Part shown: piece by piece, positions 52,418 to 62,094 of the stretch
How positions within the stretch are numbered: the stretch's first letter is position 1
Layout: each line of letters opens with the position of its first letter
Assembly: GCF_003952525.1 (NCBI RefSeq)
Contig: NZ_CP034451.1
Location: 1,364,001-1,428,000, forward strand
Length of the DNA stretch: 64,000 nucleotides
Source of the DNA: Mesorhizobium sp. M3A.F.Ca.ET.080.04.2.1
Lineage (GTDB): Bacteria > Pseudomonadota > Alphaproteobacteria > Rhizobiales > Rhizobiaceae
Direction of reading: 5' to 3'
The notes under the pieces: model-generated
Seen by the model: only the letters and a program-made list of their open reading frames with translations
Databases searched by the model: none
What the model was told of the DNA's origin: nothing
Position numbers and translations under genes: made by a program

Positions 52418-53506
52418 TCACAGGCTCGCGGCGAAAACGGTCTTCGGATTGTCGATGAGCATTCTGTCGATCGCCGGCTGCTCGACGCCATGGCGCTTCA
52501 GTCTCGGCACGAAGTGCCTGAGGATGAACCCGTAGCCGAACCCGCCGAAGCGGGTCAGCATGATCTTGAGGAAGACGTCTTGCGACAGAAGAATACGGTC
52601 GATCAGACCCATGTCGATCAGCGACCGGACCGCCTGCGCGTTCTGCTCGTCGGAGGGCGATTGCGCGTCCTGATCGGCATAATAGAAATCCATGCCGATC
52701 ATGTCGTATTCCAGGAAGGCGCCACGCTCGGCGAGGCTCTTCTGGTAGGCGAGATCGTTGTGGCTCGGGTTCATGTGGCACAGCACCGTGTGCCTCAGAT
52801 CGGCGCCTTCCGCCTCGATCACGTCGAGCACCTCATGCGCCAGCCGCTCCCAACCAGGCAGATGGATGGTCAGCGGCACGCCGGTGATCCTGGCGGCGCG
52901 GGCGGAAGCCCGCAGCGACTTGCGTTCCTCCTCGGTGAAATCCTTGCTGACGCCGACCTCGCCGATGATGCCGGCCATGATCTCGGGCTGCTCCGATCCT
53001 CCGCCGACATCGTTGACGAGGAATTCGGTGACATCGTCGACGTCCATGGCCTTCAGCCATTTGGGATGCGTGTGCTCAAGATAAAAGCCCGTGCCCATGA
53101 CGATGCGCAATTCCGAGGCGCGCGCGATGCGCGCCAGCCTAACCGGGTCGCGGCCGATGCCGATATTGGTGGCGTCCACCACGGTGCGGCCGCCGAGCGC
53201 CCGGTATTTGGCGAGTTCCGAAAGCGCCAGGTCGCTGTCGTCGAGCGAGACGTTGTCTCGGTTCATGTATGGGTTCATCCGCAATTCGCCGATGATCTCG
53301 ATACCGACCGGGTGTTCGGCGATCTTCCTCTCCTCGGGGTGGCACGGGCATTTCCACGACGTGGCGCCGTCGAGCAGGATATGCTCGTGCATCAGCGTCA
53401 CGCCCATGTCGGCGACCGCAAGCGGGCCGGTGACGGTCATCACCGTGCCGGAGCGGACACCGATCGGGGCCCGTTCCCTGGGCTTGTCGTCGAACAGATG
53501 ATCCAT
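52418..53506 (-). CDS. phosphotriesterase-family metal hydrolase
   Basis: A 362-residue amidohydrolase-superfamily enzyme. Metal ligands: His40 and His42 (TLMHEHILLDG), a Glu in the segment IIGEVGVS (in place of the carboxylated Lys of classic phosphotriesterase), His in LTIHLPGWERLAHEV, His in VLCHMNPSHND and Asp in LLSQDVFLK. Homologues include lactonases and sugar-phosphate hydrolases. In a sugar-uptake operon a lactonase or glycosyl-type hydrolysis is more likely than pesticide-type phosphotriester cleavage. A 1-bp gap separates it from the permease. Confidence 0.85.
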   Translation of the reverse strand: MDHLFDDKPRERAPIGVRSGTVMTVTGPLAVADMGVTLMHEHILLDGATSWKCPCHPEERKIAEHPVGIEIIGELRMNPYMNRDNVSLDDSDLALSELAKYRALGGRTVVDATNIGIGRDPVRLARIARASELRIVMGTGFYLEHTHPKWLKAMDVDDVTEFLVNDVGGGSEQPEIMAGIIGEVGVSKDFTEEERKSLRASARAARITGVPLTIHLPGWERLAHEVLDVIEAEGADLRHTVLCHMNPSHNDLAYQKSLAERGAFLEYDMIGMDFYYADQDAQSPSDEQNAQAVRSLIDMGLIDRILLSQDVFLKIMLTRFGGFGYGFILRHFVPRLKRHGVEQPAIDRMLIDNPKTVFAASL

Positions 53507-53507
53507 G

Positions 53508-54527
53508 TCAGCGGCCCCGCACGGCGCCCTTGAACAGGCGGAAATTCAGCCAGATGGCCACGAGGATGATCGTGCCGGTAACGATCGGCGTGAGGAAGGG
53601 CGACATATGCGCCAGGATCAACCCATTGCCGATCACGGCGACGGTCAAGGCGCCGAGCACGGTCCCGATGATCGTGCCGCGCCCGCCGAACAGGCTGGTG
53701 CCGCCAAGCACCACTGCGGCGATGACGTCAAGCTCGAAGCCCTGACCGGCGTTGGACGAGCCGGAGCCGAGCCGCGCCGCCAGAATGATGCCGGCCGCGG
53801 CCGCAGCCATGCCCGAGAGGATATAGACGAAGAGCGTCACGAAGCGCGTGTCGACGCCGGCGCGGCGAACCGCCTCGGCGTTGGCCCCGATACCGGTGAC
53901 ATAGCGGCCGAACGGCGTCTGATTGAAGGCGAGATAGGCGACGACCAGCACCACGAGGGCGAGCAGCGCCGGTACCGGCACGCCGATGAACCACGCCCTG
54001 CCGATGCTGACGAAGAAGCTGGACGGCTCGACCGGGATCGAATAGCCGCCGGTGATCAGCAAGGCCACACCGCGGATGACGGACAAACCGGCAAGCGTGA
54101 CGATGAAGGCCGGTATGCGCTCATAGGCGATGAAGAAACCTTGCAGGGCACCGGTCGCCGCGCCGAGCGCCAGCATGGCGACCACCACCAGCGGCCAGGG
54201 CAGGCCTGCCTGCAGAAAGACGGCCGACAGCGTCGCCGTCAAGGCCAGCACGGAGCCGACCGAAAGATCGATGCCGCCCGTGGTGATGACGAAGGTCATG
54301 GCCGCCGCGACGATCAGCAGGGGCGCGGACTGGCGCACGATGTTGAGCAGGTTGGGCGCGGTCAGGAAAGAGCCGGTGACCAGCGAGAAGACGACACACA
54401 CGACCAGGAAGAACAGCGCGATCGAGACGACGCCGCCATTGGCGATCGCCACGTCGCGCCACGTGCTCTTGTGGGCGCGTTTGGGCGGCGAGGCGCCGAT
54501 ATCGGCCGACTGCGAGGTGACGTTCAT
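53508..54527 (-). CDS. sugar-type ABC transporter permease (RbsC-like)
   Basis: A 339-residue membrane protein with about ten helices in the BPD_transp_2 (ribose/xylose/branched-chain) fold. ITTGGIDLSVGSVLALTA and VLGGTSLFGGRGTIIGTVLG are the conserved segments contacting the ATPase. Its start ATG 54527 overlaps the ATPase stop by 4 nt. It would form the channel for the substrate delivered by the binding protein at 55419. Confidence 0.9.
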   Translation of the reverse strand: MNVTSQSADIGASPPKRAHKSTWRDVAIANGGVVSIALFFLVVCVVFSLVTGSFLTAPNLLNIVRQSAPLLIVAAAMTFVITTGGIDLSVGSVLALTATLSAVFLQAGLPWPLVVVAMLALGAATGALQGFFIAYERIPAFIVTLAGLSVIRGVALLITGGYSIPVEPSSFFVSIGRAWFIGVPVPALLALVVLVVAYLAFNQTPFGRYVTGIGANAEAVRRAGVDTRFVTLFVYILSGMAAAAAGIILAARLGSGSSNAGQGFELDVIAAVVLGGTSLFGGRGTIIGTVLGALTVAVIGNGLILAHMSPFLTPIVTGTIILVAIWLNFRLFKGAVRGR

Positions 54528-55321
54528 GGCCGCGCTTCCTCGCCACGAGTGGCGCGCGCCGAACGCGCGTTGAATTTACGGCCGACAATCAGGTTGACGA
54601 CCTCCTCGATGCTGGTGTCGCCGATGTTGCGTTCGGCGACGTTGCGGCCCTCATACATGACCTGGATGCGATCGCAGACCAGGAACAGATCCTGCAGGCG
54701 ATGGGTGACGAGGATGACGCTGACGCCGCGGGCGCTGACACCGCGGATCAATTCCAGCACCGCCTCGACCTCGGCCACCGCGAGCGCGGCGGTGGGTTCG
54801 TCCATGATCAGCACCGATGGGTCGAAGGAGGCGGCACGGCCGATGGCGATCGACTGGCGCTGTCCGCCGGACAGGTTCTCGACCTTGAGCCTGGTGTCGG
54901 CGATCACGATGCCGAGCCGGTCGAGCATCTGGCGCGTCTCGTCATGCATGCGTCTGCCGTCGAGAAAGGGAATGCCGAGGACGCGGCGGCGCGGCTCGCG
55001 GCCGAGGAAGAGGTTGCCGGCCACGTCCACCGTGTCGCAGAGCGACAGGTCCTGATATACCATCTCCACCCTTGCCGCGCGGGCATCGGCCGGCGAGGAA
55101 AAGGACACCGCCTTGCCGTCGATCTCGATCGTGCCGGAATCCGGAATGACCGCGCCGGACAGAACCTTGCTCAAGGTGGATTTGCCGGCGCCATTGTCGC
55201 CAACCAGGCCGAGCACCTCGCCGGGCTTCAGCGCCAGCGAGACATCATCCAGCGTCTGGATGGGGCCGTATCGTTTGGAAATGCCGGTCATCCTGACGCG
55301 GTAGGTCTCGCCATCGCTCAT
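54524..55321 (-). CDS. sugar-type ABC transporter ATPase (single domain)
   Basis: A 265-residue ATPase with Walker A GLVGDNGAGKSTLSK, signature LSGGQRQSIAIGRA, Walker B VLIMDEPTAAL and the switch His in LVTHRL. It has one ABC domain, whereas RbsA-type proteins usually have two, so the functional unit is probably a dimer of this polypeptide. Start ATG 55321, with GTG 55324 in frame. It follows the binding-protein gene after 97 bp in the same transcript. Confidence 0.9.
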   Translation of the reverse strand: MSDGETYRVRMTGISKRYGPIQTLDDVSLALKPGEVLGLVGDNGAGKSTLSKVLSGAVIPDSGTIEIDGKAVSFSSPADARAARVEMVYQDLSLCDTVDVAGNLFLGREPRRRVLGIPFLDGRRMHDETRQMLDRLGIVIADTRLKVENLSGGQRQSIAIGRAASFDPSVLIMDEPTAALAVAEVEAVLELIRGVSARGVSVILVTHRLQDLFLVCDRIQVMYEGRNVAERNIGDTSIEEVVNLIVGRKFNARSARATRGEEARP

Positions 55322-55418
55322 CACGGTTCCAGTTCAGGCCGTCGTATTCAAGTGAACGGTGGCCGGGCGGCGCAGTCAACCGTCAGGTCGATGCGCAGCC
55401 CGGCCGTCTCGGGAGAGA

Positions 55419-56360
55419 TTACTTGAACATGTCCTTGAACTGGCCGACATTTTCCTTGGTGACGATGGTGATCGGGACATTGATGATCGGGTCGATCTTT
55501 TCCCCCTTCTTGAGCTTGACGAAGGCTTCGATCGCAGCCTTGCCCTCACCGGCCGGATCCTGCTGGACGACGGCGACCACCCAGCCCTCTTCCAGGCCCT
55601 GCACCGCCGATTTGGTCAGGTCCCAGCCGAAAAGCTTGACGTCGCCGGTGCGGCCCTGGCTGGTGACGGCGGACGCGGCGCCGAGCAGAGCCGGCTCGCC
55701 GGTGGCGTAAAGCGTCGTCATGTCGGCATTGGCGGTCATCAGGTTCTCGGCAGCCGACAACGCGACGTCCTGGACGTTCTGACCGTCGACCGTGTCGAGG
55801 AATGTGACCTTCTGGCCGCTTTCGGCAACGGCCTTCTTGAAGCCATCGAGGCGCTGGTTCTGGATGAACGAATTGAGCGCCCCGACGACGCCGATCTTGG
55901 CGCTGCCGTTCATGTTGTTCTTGACGTAGTCGGCGTAGAACTTGCCGATGTCCTCGCCGGCCTTGGTGTTGTCGACGCCGACGAAGGCGACGTTGTCACC
56001 ATCGGGGATTTGCGCGTCGATGGCGATCACGGGAATGCCGGCGGCCTTGGCCGCGGTGATCGCCGGCTTCACCCCATTGACGTCGATTGCGACGAGAATG
56101 ATGCCGTCGACCTTCTGGGTGATGTAGTTTTCGATCGCATCGTTCTGGGCGCTCGGCACATTGTTGGCGTTGAAGATGACGAGATCCACTCCGGCGGCCT
56201 TCGCCGCGGCCGTGGCACCGTCATTGATCTGATTGAAGAACAGTGCCTGCTGGTTGATGGTGACGAGCGCATAGGTCTCGGCCATGGCCGAAGCCGAGCC
56301 GAGGGCGAGGGTCATGACGATGGCTGCGGCGCAGCCTGAAAGAATCTTGGTAAGACGCAT
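55419..56360 (-). CDS. periplasmic sugar-binding protein (type 1 PBP fold)
   Basis: A 313-residue secreted binding protein with a signal peptide (residues 1-27, ending ASAMAE). ALVTINQQALFFNQINDGATAAAKAAGVDLVIF is the start of the RbsB-like fold, and QNDAIENYITQKVDGIILVAID and PVIAIDAQIPDGDNVAFVGVDN follow. ATG 56360 has GGGGAACC upstream. First gene of the operon, preceded by a strong-looking promoter with two palindromes. A pentose, hexitol or ribose-like ligand is expected for this family. Confidence 0.9.
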   Translation of the reverse strand: MRLTKILSGCAAAIVMTLALGSASAMAETYALVTINQQALFFNQINDGATAAAKAAGVDLVIFNANNVPSAQNDAIENYITQKVDGIILVAIDVNGVKPAITAAKAAGIPVIAIDAQIPDGDNVAFVGVDNTKAGEDIGKFYADYVKNNMNGSAKIGVVGALNSFIQNQRLDGFKKAVAESGQKVTFLDTVDGQNVQDVALSAAENLMTANADMTTLYATGEPALLGAASAVTSQGRTGDVKLFGWDLTKSAVQGLEEGWVVAVVQQDPAGEGKAAIEAFVKLKKGEKIDPIINVPITIVTKENVGQFKDMFK

Positions 56361-56425
56361 TCCGGTTCCCCTTGATTTCGGAAAAGGCCCTTGATCGGGC
56401 TCACCTGACGCCTGAGCGCACAGGC

Positions 56426-56464
56426 ATCATTCAAGATGCTTGAATGCTTGTCAAGTGACTTGAA
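56426..56464 (-). promoter_or_regulatory. promoter overlapped by two tandem palindromes (operator)
   Basis: Two palindromes: TTCAAG-ATG-CTTGAA (56430-56444) and TCAAG-TGA-CTTGA (56451-56463), centres 20 bp apart, about two helical turns. On the minus strand a perfect -35 (TTGACA, 56454-56449), a 17-nt spacer and AATGAT (56431-56426) fit a sigma70-type promoter for the gene at 56360. The palindromes cover the -35 and the spacer, which suggests repression. The adjacent XRE-cupin gene is the likely source of the repressor. Confidence 0.7.
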
Positions 56465-56493
56465 TTAGCGATTCGCGAACGAAAGGGGAGAGA

Positions 56494-57111
56494 TCAGAAT
56501 GTCGCCGGCGTGTTCACCCAGAAAATGCTGGCGCGGGCGGTGCCGACGTTGCGATACCAGTGAGGCAGCTCCGAATTGAAGACGAAGGAATCCCCGGCGG
56601 ACAGGCGAAATGTCCGTTCGCCGATCATGAGTTCGATCGAGCCTTCGAGCAAGTAGCCGACTTCCTCGCCGGCATGCTGGATCGGACCGGCGCTCTCGCC
56701 GCCCGCCTCGATATGGTGGATGTTGCATTGGAGAAGATGGCCGGGCGAATAGGGAATCACGCGTTCGAGCGATATGCCCTGGCCGCGGCGGAGCGGATCG
56801 AGCGTGATCAGGGGCCGCGCCCCGGCGCGGAAGACAATGCCCTCCTCGCCGTCGGATTCCTCGAACATCCAGCCAATGTTCGTGCCGAGCACCTCGACGA
56901 GCCTGTGGAGCACCGGAAGCGAGGGCGAGACCTTGCCGTTCTCGACCTTCGACAGCAGGCTTTCGGAGCAATGGGCGGCCTCGGCGAGCGCCTTCAGGGT
57001 CAGCCCGCGCGTCTGCCGCGAGAGTTTCAAGCGAGTGCCGAGCCGCAAGAGGCTGGTGGCGGTCGAGCGCTCGTCGCTGCCCTTGCTGTCGTGGGTATCG
57101 ATCTTGTTCAT
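56494..57111 (-). CDS. XRE-family regulator with C-terminal cupin domain
   Basis: A 205-residue transcription factor. Residues about 25-80 are a Cro/CI-type helix-turn-helix (GLTLKALAEAAHCSESLLSKVENG). Residues about 100-200 are a cupin sensor (EEVGYLLEGSIELMIGE, RLSAGDSFVFNSELPHWYRN), with His/Glu metal-type residues. Such proteins repress or activate catabolic operons in response to a small ligand. It lies directly upstream of the eight-gene operon in the same direction, with the operator in between (gap 133 bp). Confidence 0.88.
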   Translation of the reverse strand: MNKIDTHDSKGSDERSTATSLLRLGTRLKLSRQTRGLTLKALAEAAHCSESLLSKVENGKVSPSLPVLHRLVEVLGTNIGWMFEESDGEEGIVFRAGARPLITLDPLRRGQGISLERVIPYSPGHLLQCNIHHIEAGGESAGPIQHAGEEVGYLLEGSIELMIGERTFRLSAGDSFVFNSELPHWYRNVGTARASIFWVNTPATF

Positions 57112-57164
57112 CGGGGGGCGCGAAGATCTCCGCTGGTTGCGCTGACTCGTAAAACCGATCCCTT

Positions 57165-57197
57165 GCGTTGTCCATCCTCGTGAAAAATGGACAACGC
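57165..57197. promoter_or_regulatory. 11-bp inverted repeat upstream of the XRE regulator gene
   Basis: GCGTTGTCCAT (57165-57175) and ATGGACAACGC (57187-57197), loop 11 nt, arms perfect. It lies 54 bp upstream of the regulator start at 57111 and 62 bp after the amidinotransferase-like stop at 57259 (both minus strand). It could be an operator for the regulator gene or a terminator for the upstream gene; no U-run is present. Confidence 0.55.
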
Positions 57198-57258
57198 CTC
57201 GGCTGGAATCACGCGCCGCCAGAATGCCGCGCCGGCCGAATGCCTGGCGACAGACGCC

Positions 57259-58191
57259 CTACGCCTTCACCCGCTTCAGCGCCTGCGCCATGCAGTGAAT
57301 GCCGCCGCCGGTCTTGGAGATCTCGCTCATGTCTATCGCCGCGACCTCGAAGCCGCGCGCCTTGAGCTTCTCGATCAGCGTCTTGCTGGAGGTCGGCGCG
57401 ATCACCCTGTCCTTGCCGAGCGCCATGAAGTTGCAGCCGAGCGCCATCGTGTCCTGGAAGGGCACGTCGATGATCTCGTGGCCCTTGCCCTTCAGCCAGT
57501 CGACGATGCCGGGCTCGGTGCAGGCGAGGCAGACGGCGGTGAGCTTTTCGGCGATGGGCACCACCATGAGGTCGATATGGACATAATATTCGTCGATGAA
57601 GGCGATGCGGGTTTCCCACCCTTCCTTGTCGAACCAGGCCTGCACCTGGCGCGCGCCCTCTTCCTGGGTGCGGGCGCCGCCGCAGCCGATCAGCACCACG
57701 CCCTCCTCGATGACGTTGAAGTCGCCGCCCTCGAAAGTGCCTGCGGTGACCATGTCGTAGATTGGGATGCCGAGCTTTTCATAGGTACGGATGGCGGCGT
57801 AGTTCTCGCCGCGCCGCCACCAGTTGGCCATCGCAGTGATGAATGCGCCATAGGGCGTCATGACGCTGGAGTCGCGCGAATAGACCTGCATCGGCAGTTC
57901 CGGCGTCGGCTCGTGCCAGTGGATGTTGACGCCGAAATGCTCGTAGGCGGCGACGAGGTCCTTGTGCTGCGCCTGGGCGATCTGGATGTTGCAGGGCGCC
58001 TCGCGCAGATGTTTGCGCGACAGCGAGCTGGTCGACAGATGGCGCAGGAAATTGGGCGAGCCGAGCAGCACGTCGGTCAGCACATCGGTCTCGTTGGCGA
58101 AGCCCCAGGCGGTCAGCGGCTTGGTGCCGCCGGCGGGGTTGCGGCGCTGCAGCGAGAACGGCTCGGCGACGATGCGGTCATGGACGGTCAT
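57259..58191 (-). CDS. amidinotransferase/arginine deiminase superfamily enzyme
   Basis: A 310-residue guanidino-group-modifying enzyme. Catalytic residues are visible: Cys in GGGIHCMAQALK, His in EYYVHIDLMVVP and the acidic FEGGDFNVIEEG. The fold includes arginine deiminase, dimethylarginine dimethylaminohydrolase and glycine amidinotransferase; length fits none of the long forms exactly. It lies 30 bp downstream of an AbgB-like amidohydrolase, same strand, so they are co-transcribed. Hydrolysis of a guanidino or ureido compound is likely. Confidence 0.85.
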   Translation of the reverse strand: MTVHDRIVAEPFSLQRRNPAGGTKPLTAWGFANETDVLTDVLLGSPNFLRHLSTSSLSRKHLREAPCNIQIAQAQHKDLVAAYEHFGVNIHWHEPTPELPMQVYSRDSSVMTPYGAFITAMANWWRRGENYAAIRTYEKLGIPIYDMVTAGTFEGGDFNVIEEGVVLIGCGGARTQEEGARQVQAWFDKEGWETRIAFIDEYYVHIDLMVVPIAEKLTAVCLACTEPGIVDWLKGKGHEIIDVPFQDTMALGCNFMALGKDRVIAPTSSKTLIEKLKARGFEVAAIDMSEISKTGGGIHCMAQALKRVKA

Positions 58192-58221
58192 GGGGTTCTC
58201 CTCGAGGTTAGGTTGTTCGTG

Positions 58222-59814
58222 TCATGCGGTGGAGGCGGCCGGGATCCACCAGTCGCGCCCGCGCGCGGTGGTGACATATTCCGGCCAGCGGAAATTGATC
58301 GGCGGATCATAGTCGCAGAGCGGCGCGATCCAGTTCGAGCCGCCGACGCCGCCGCCGGTTCGGGCGACGAACTCGTCCATCGCGGCATCGCGCGCGGCCT
58401 TGTCTTCGAGCAGACGCAATGCGGTGAGCGCGATCGTCTTCGCGGCGCAGGCGACCATCGGATCGATGGTGGCGGGAATGCCGCCCAGCGCGTTCATCAC
58501 CCAGCCGGGCCAGGCGTGGCCTTTTGCCGAGCGCAGCGCCGGACGGGCGACATAGAAGCGTGCGGTCGGCGCATGCCAGCTCATGTCGGTGTAATCGTCG
58601 GAGGTGGAGTTCACCTGCGACGGCGGCAGTTCGCGGCGCAGAATCGCTTCCGCCTCCTGCGGCGTGATCAGTCGCTCCATTTCGTCGATGAATGGGTTCT
58701 CGGTCGCCTCGCCGCCGGCATTGACCTGGATCTCGCGGGCGATGGCGCTGGCCTCTTCGCTCCATTGCGGGGGGCCGACGGTGGAGAGCGCGTCATAGGT
58801 GATGCCGGCCATGGCGTGGTTGGCCAGCCCCGGCCGCGACTTCGACACCCAGTGGCGCTCGTAACGGCAGCCGCTCATCTCCGCCGCGGCTTGCGCATTG
58901 CGGTCGAGCACGGCGGTCACCTGCTCGGCCATGGCAATGGTCGGCACCCGGATCATGTACTGGATCTCGGCCAGTCCCGCCGGCAGATTGTCGGCGGTCG
59001 CCTGTCCGGCGGTCAGGATCGCCTCGCTGATCGACCAGCCGCCCTGATGCGGCAGCATGGAATCGCGCAGCACCTTGGAGGCCATGTACATGGTCATTAG
59101 CGCATCGTTGGCCCCGGGCGCCCTGACCGCCGAATGCGCCTGCGGGATCGGTGTGCCATCGCCCGCGCGCGCCCAGTTTTCCGGCTCGTCGCAGACAAAG
59201 CGGTAGATCATCGCGTAGGCCGCGCCGCAATGGGTGTCCCAGCGCGCCGTGTTGCAGAGCGGCAGCATGTAGAAGGGGTGGAAGGAGATCATCCCGGCAA
59301 GGCCGTCATAATAGCCCTTGGCGGCATGGATCGGCTTCGAGCCCCTCACCTTCTCGGCCGGCTCGCCGGTGAATCGCAGGGTGCCCGGGATGCCGTGCTC
59401 GAGCATCGCCGCCTTGGTGGCGAGCAGGCCGCCGAGGCTGCCGATGCCGAGGCCCGAATGCGGATCGGTGTGCCCCCCGGCTTCGACGCCCAGGCCGGCA
59501 CGCGGCCGCCTCACCGTCGCCGCGTCCTGGCAATTGCCGGGCACGGCGTCATATTCGGCATACATGCCGATGGTCGGGCCGTCGCCATTGGTCCAATGGG
59601 CGCAGAAGGCGGTCGGCATGCCGCCGGACCCTTCCTCGACCGAAAACCCCTCGCGCTTCAGGCGGTCGACATACCAGGCGGCGGACTCGTATTCGCGCCA
59701 GGCGGTCTCGCCAAAGTCGAAAATGCTGCGGGTCCACACCGACAGGAGCGGCTGGATGCCGTCGATGCAAGCGAGTGCTGTTTCCTGCGCGGACGTCGCC
59801 ACCGGTTCCTCCAT
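58222..59814 (-). CDS. AbgB-like M20 amidohydrolase
   Basis: A 530-residue M20-type peptidase family protein resembling AbgB, the subunit that cleaves p-aminobenzoyl-glutamate, but longer by about 50 residues than the E. coli subunit (481). YAEYDAVPGNCQDAATV, GAGHTDPHSG-like GGHTDPHSGLGIGSLGG and the HPF/HWVSKSRPG segments are metal-type motifs. No AbgA partner is beside it, so it would act alone. It shares a transcript with the amidinotransferase-like gene; both point to use of an N-acyl guanidino or amide compound. ATG 59814 gives the best N-terminus. Confidence 0.82.
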   Translation of the reverse strand: MEEPVATSAQETALACIDGIQPLLSVWTRSIFDFGETAWREYESAAWYVDRLKREGFSVEEGSGGMPTAFCAHWTNGDGPTIGMYAEYDAVPGNCQDAATVRRPRAGLGVEAGGHTDPHSGLGIGSLGGLLATKAAMLEHGIPGTLRFTGEPAEKVRGSKPIHAAKGYYDGLAGMISFHPFYMLPLCNTARWDTHCGAAYAMIYRFVCDEPENWARAGDGTPIPQAHSAVRAPGANDALMTMYMASKVLRDSMLPHQGGWSISEAILTAGQATADNLPAGLAEIQYMIRVPTIAMAEQVTAVLDRNAQAAAEMSGCRYERHWVSKSRPGLANHAMAGITYDALSTVGPPQWSEEASAIAREIQVNAGGEATENPFIDEMERLITPQEAEAILRRELPPSQVNSTSDDYTDMSWHAPTARFYVARPALRSAKGHAWPGWVMNALGGIPATIDPMVACAAKTIALTALRLLEDKAARDAAMDEFVARTGGGVGGSNWIAPLCDYDPPINFRWPEYVTTARGRDWWIPAASTA

Positions 59815-59896
59815 GTGCCCAAGAAAGCAGTGAAGCGGCTCGTCAAAAAGTGATATGTTTTCCCGGCTCGTGCAAATTCGGTTCACCTGAGGCCTC

Positions 59897-60793
59897 TTGC
59901 GAATACCTTCCACGCAGGCGCTGCGCGCCCTCGACAGCTTCGCCCGTCATGGCAGCGTGTGGCGCGCCGCCGACGAACTCCACCTCACCCGCAGCGCCGT
60001 CTCGCACCAGCTGAGGCTGCTCGAGCGCGAACTCGGCTTCGACCTCCTGGAGCGCATCGGCAAGGGCGTGTCGCTGACCCCGCGCGGCCAACGCTATGCC
60101 GCCGATGTGCGCAAGGCGCTCACCGTGCTCGGCGATGCGGTGGCGCAAAATGCCGGCGCCGGCGTCGGCGGCTCCTTCGCGGTCTCCTGCACGCCGGGCT
60201 TCGCCTCGCTTTTCCTCTGCACGCATATAGCGGAGTTCCGGCAGATGTATCCGGACGTCGCCCTGCATATACTGACGCCGCGCCGGCTCGACGACGTCAG
60301 CAACGCGGAAGCCGACGCCTTCATCGCCTTCGGCGTCGGCAACTGGCCGAACCGCGCGGTGGAGCTGCTCTGCGATATCTCCTTCACGCCGCTCTGCAGC
60401 CCGACGCTGCTCAACAAGGTCGGCGGCTTCTCCAAGCCGGCAGATGTCTTGCGCGCCAATCTCCTGCATCTCGGCGACACCGAGGACTGGGCGCGCTGGC
60501 TGGCGCTGGCCAAGGTGGAAAATCCCGACCCCGAAGGCGGTATCTTCTTTTCCGACATGAACCTTGTCTTCTCGGCGGCAATTGCGGGTCAAGGCATCGC
60601 CTTGGGCGACGAACTGACCAGCCGCGGGGCGCTGAGCGAAGGCCGGCTGGTCAAGCCGTTCGACACCGCGATTCCCTCGCCGCGGTCGTATTATCTGGTT
60701 TCCGAGCACGCCAAGGCGGAGCATCCGGTGCTCAACGCGTTCGGAGGGTGGCTGAGGGCCAAGCTGTCGAAGGATGGGGTTGGGGTGTATTGA
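59897..60793 (+). CDS. LysR-family transcriptional regulator
   Basis: A 298-residue LysR protein of the GcvA-like subgroup. Residues 4-60 form the winged helix-turn-helix (ALRALDSFARHGSVWRAADE, LTRSAVSHQLRLLE). The C-terminal two-domain effector fold follows. The start codon is TTG 59897, with GAGG 5 nt upstream. It is divergent from the amidohydrolase operon (83-bp gap) and upstream of an ABC transporter on its own strand (gap 139 bp), so it could regulate both. Confidence 0.9.
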   Translation: MRIPSTQALRALDSFARHGSVWRAADELHLTRSAVSHQLRLLERELGFDLLERIGKGVSLTPRGQRYAADVRKALTVLGDAVAQNAGAGVGGSFAVSCTPGFASLFLCTHIAEFRQMYPDVALHILTPRRLDDVSNAEADAFIAFGVGNWPNRAVELLCDISFTPLCSPTLLNKVGGFSKPADVLRANLLHLGDTEDWARWLALAKVENPDPEGGIFFSDMNLVFSAAIAGQGIALGDELTSRGALSEGRLVKPFDTAIPSPRSYYLVSEHAKAEHPVLNAFGGWLRAKLSKDGVGVY

Positions 60794-60932
60794 GGCAGCG
60801 CCTTCGAGAGCACCACCTCTCGCCTCGCCCGCTCCCCACCCGTGAATCAAATTTGCCGATCAGGCGAAAACTATTCGGTTGCGGTGAACCGCCGGCGTGC
60901 CTACGATTCATCCAACACTGAGGAAAGCCAGG

Positions 60933-62027
<1,095 letters not shown>

Positions 62028-62094
62028 GCGCCGAAGCGGCCTGAATTCGCCGCACGGTTTCCGGATCAGACCAACGAAAACATGGGGAACTGAC

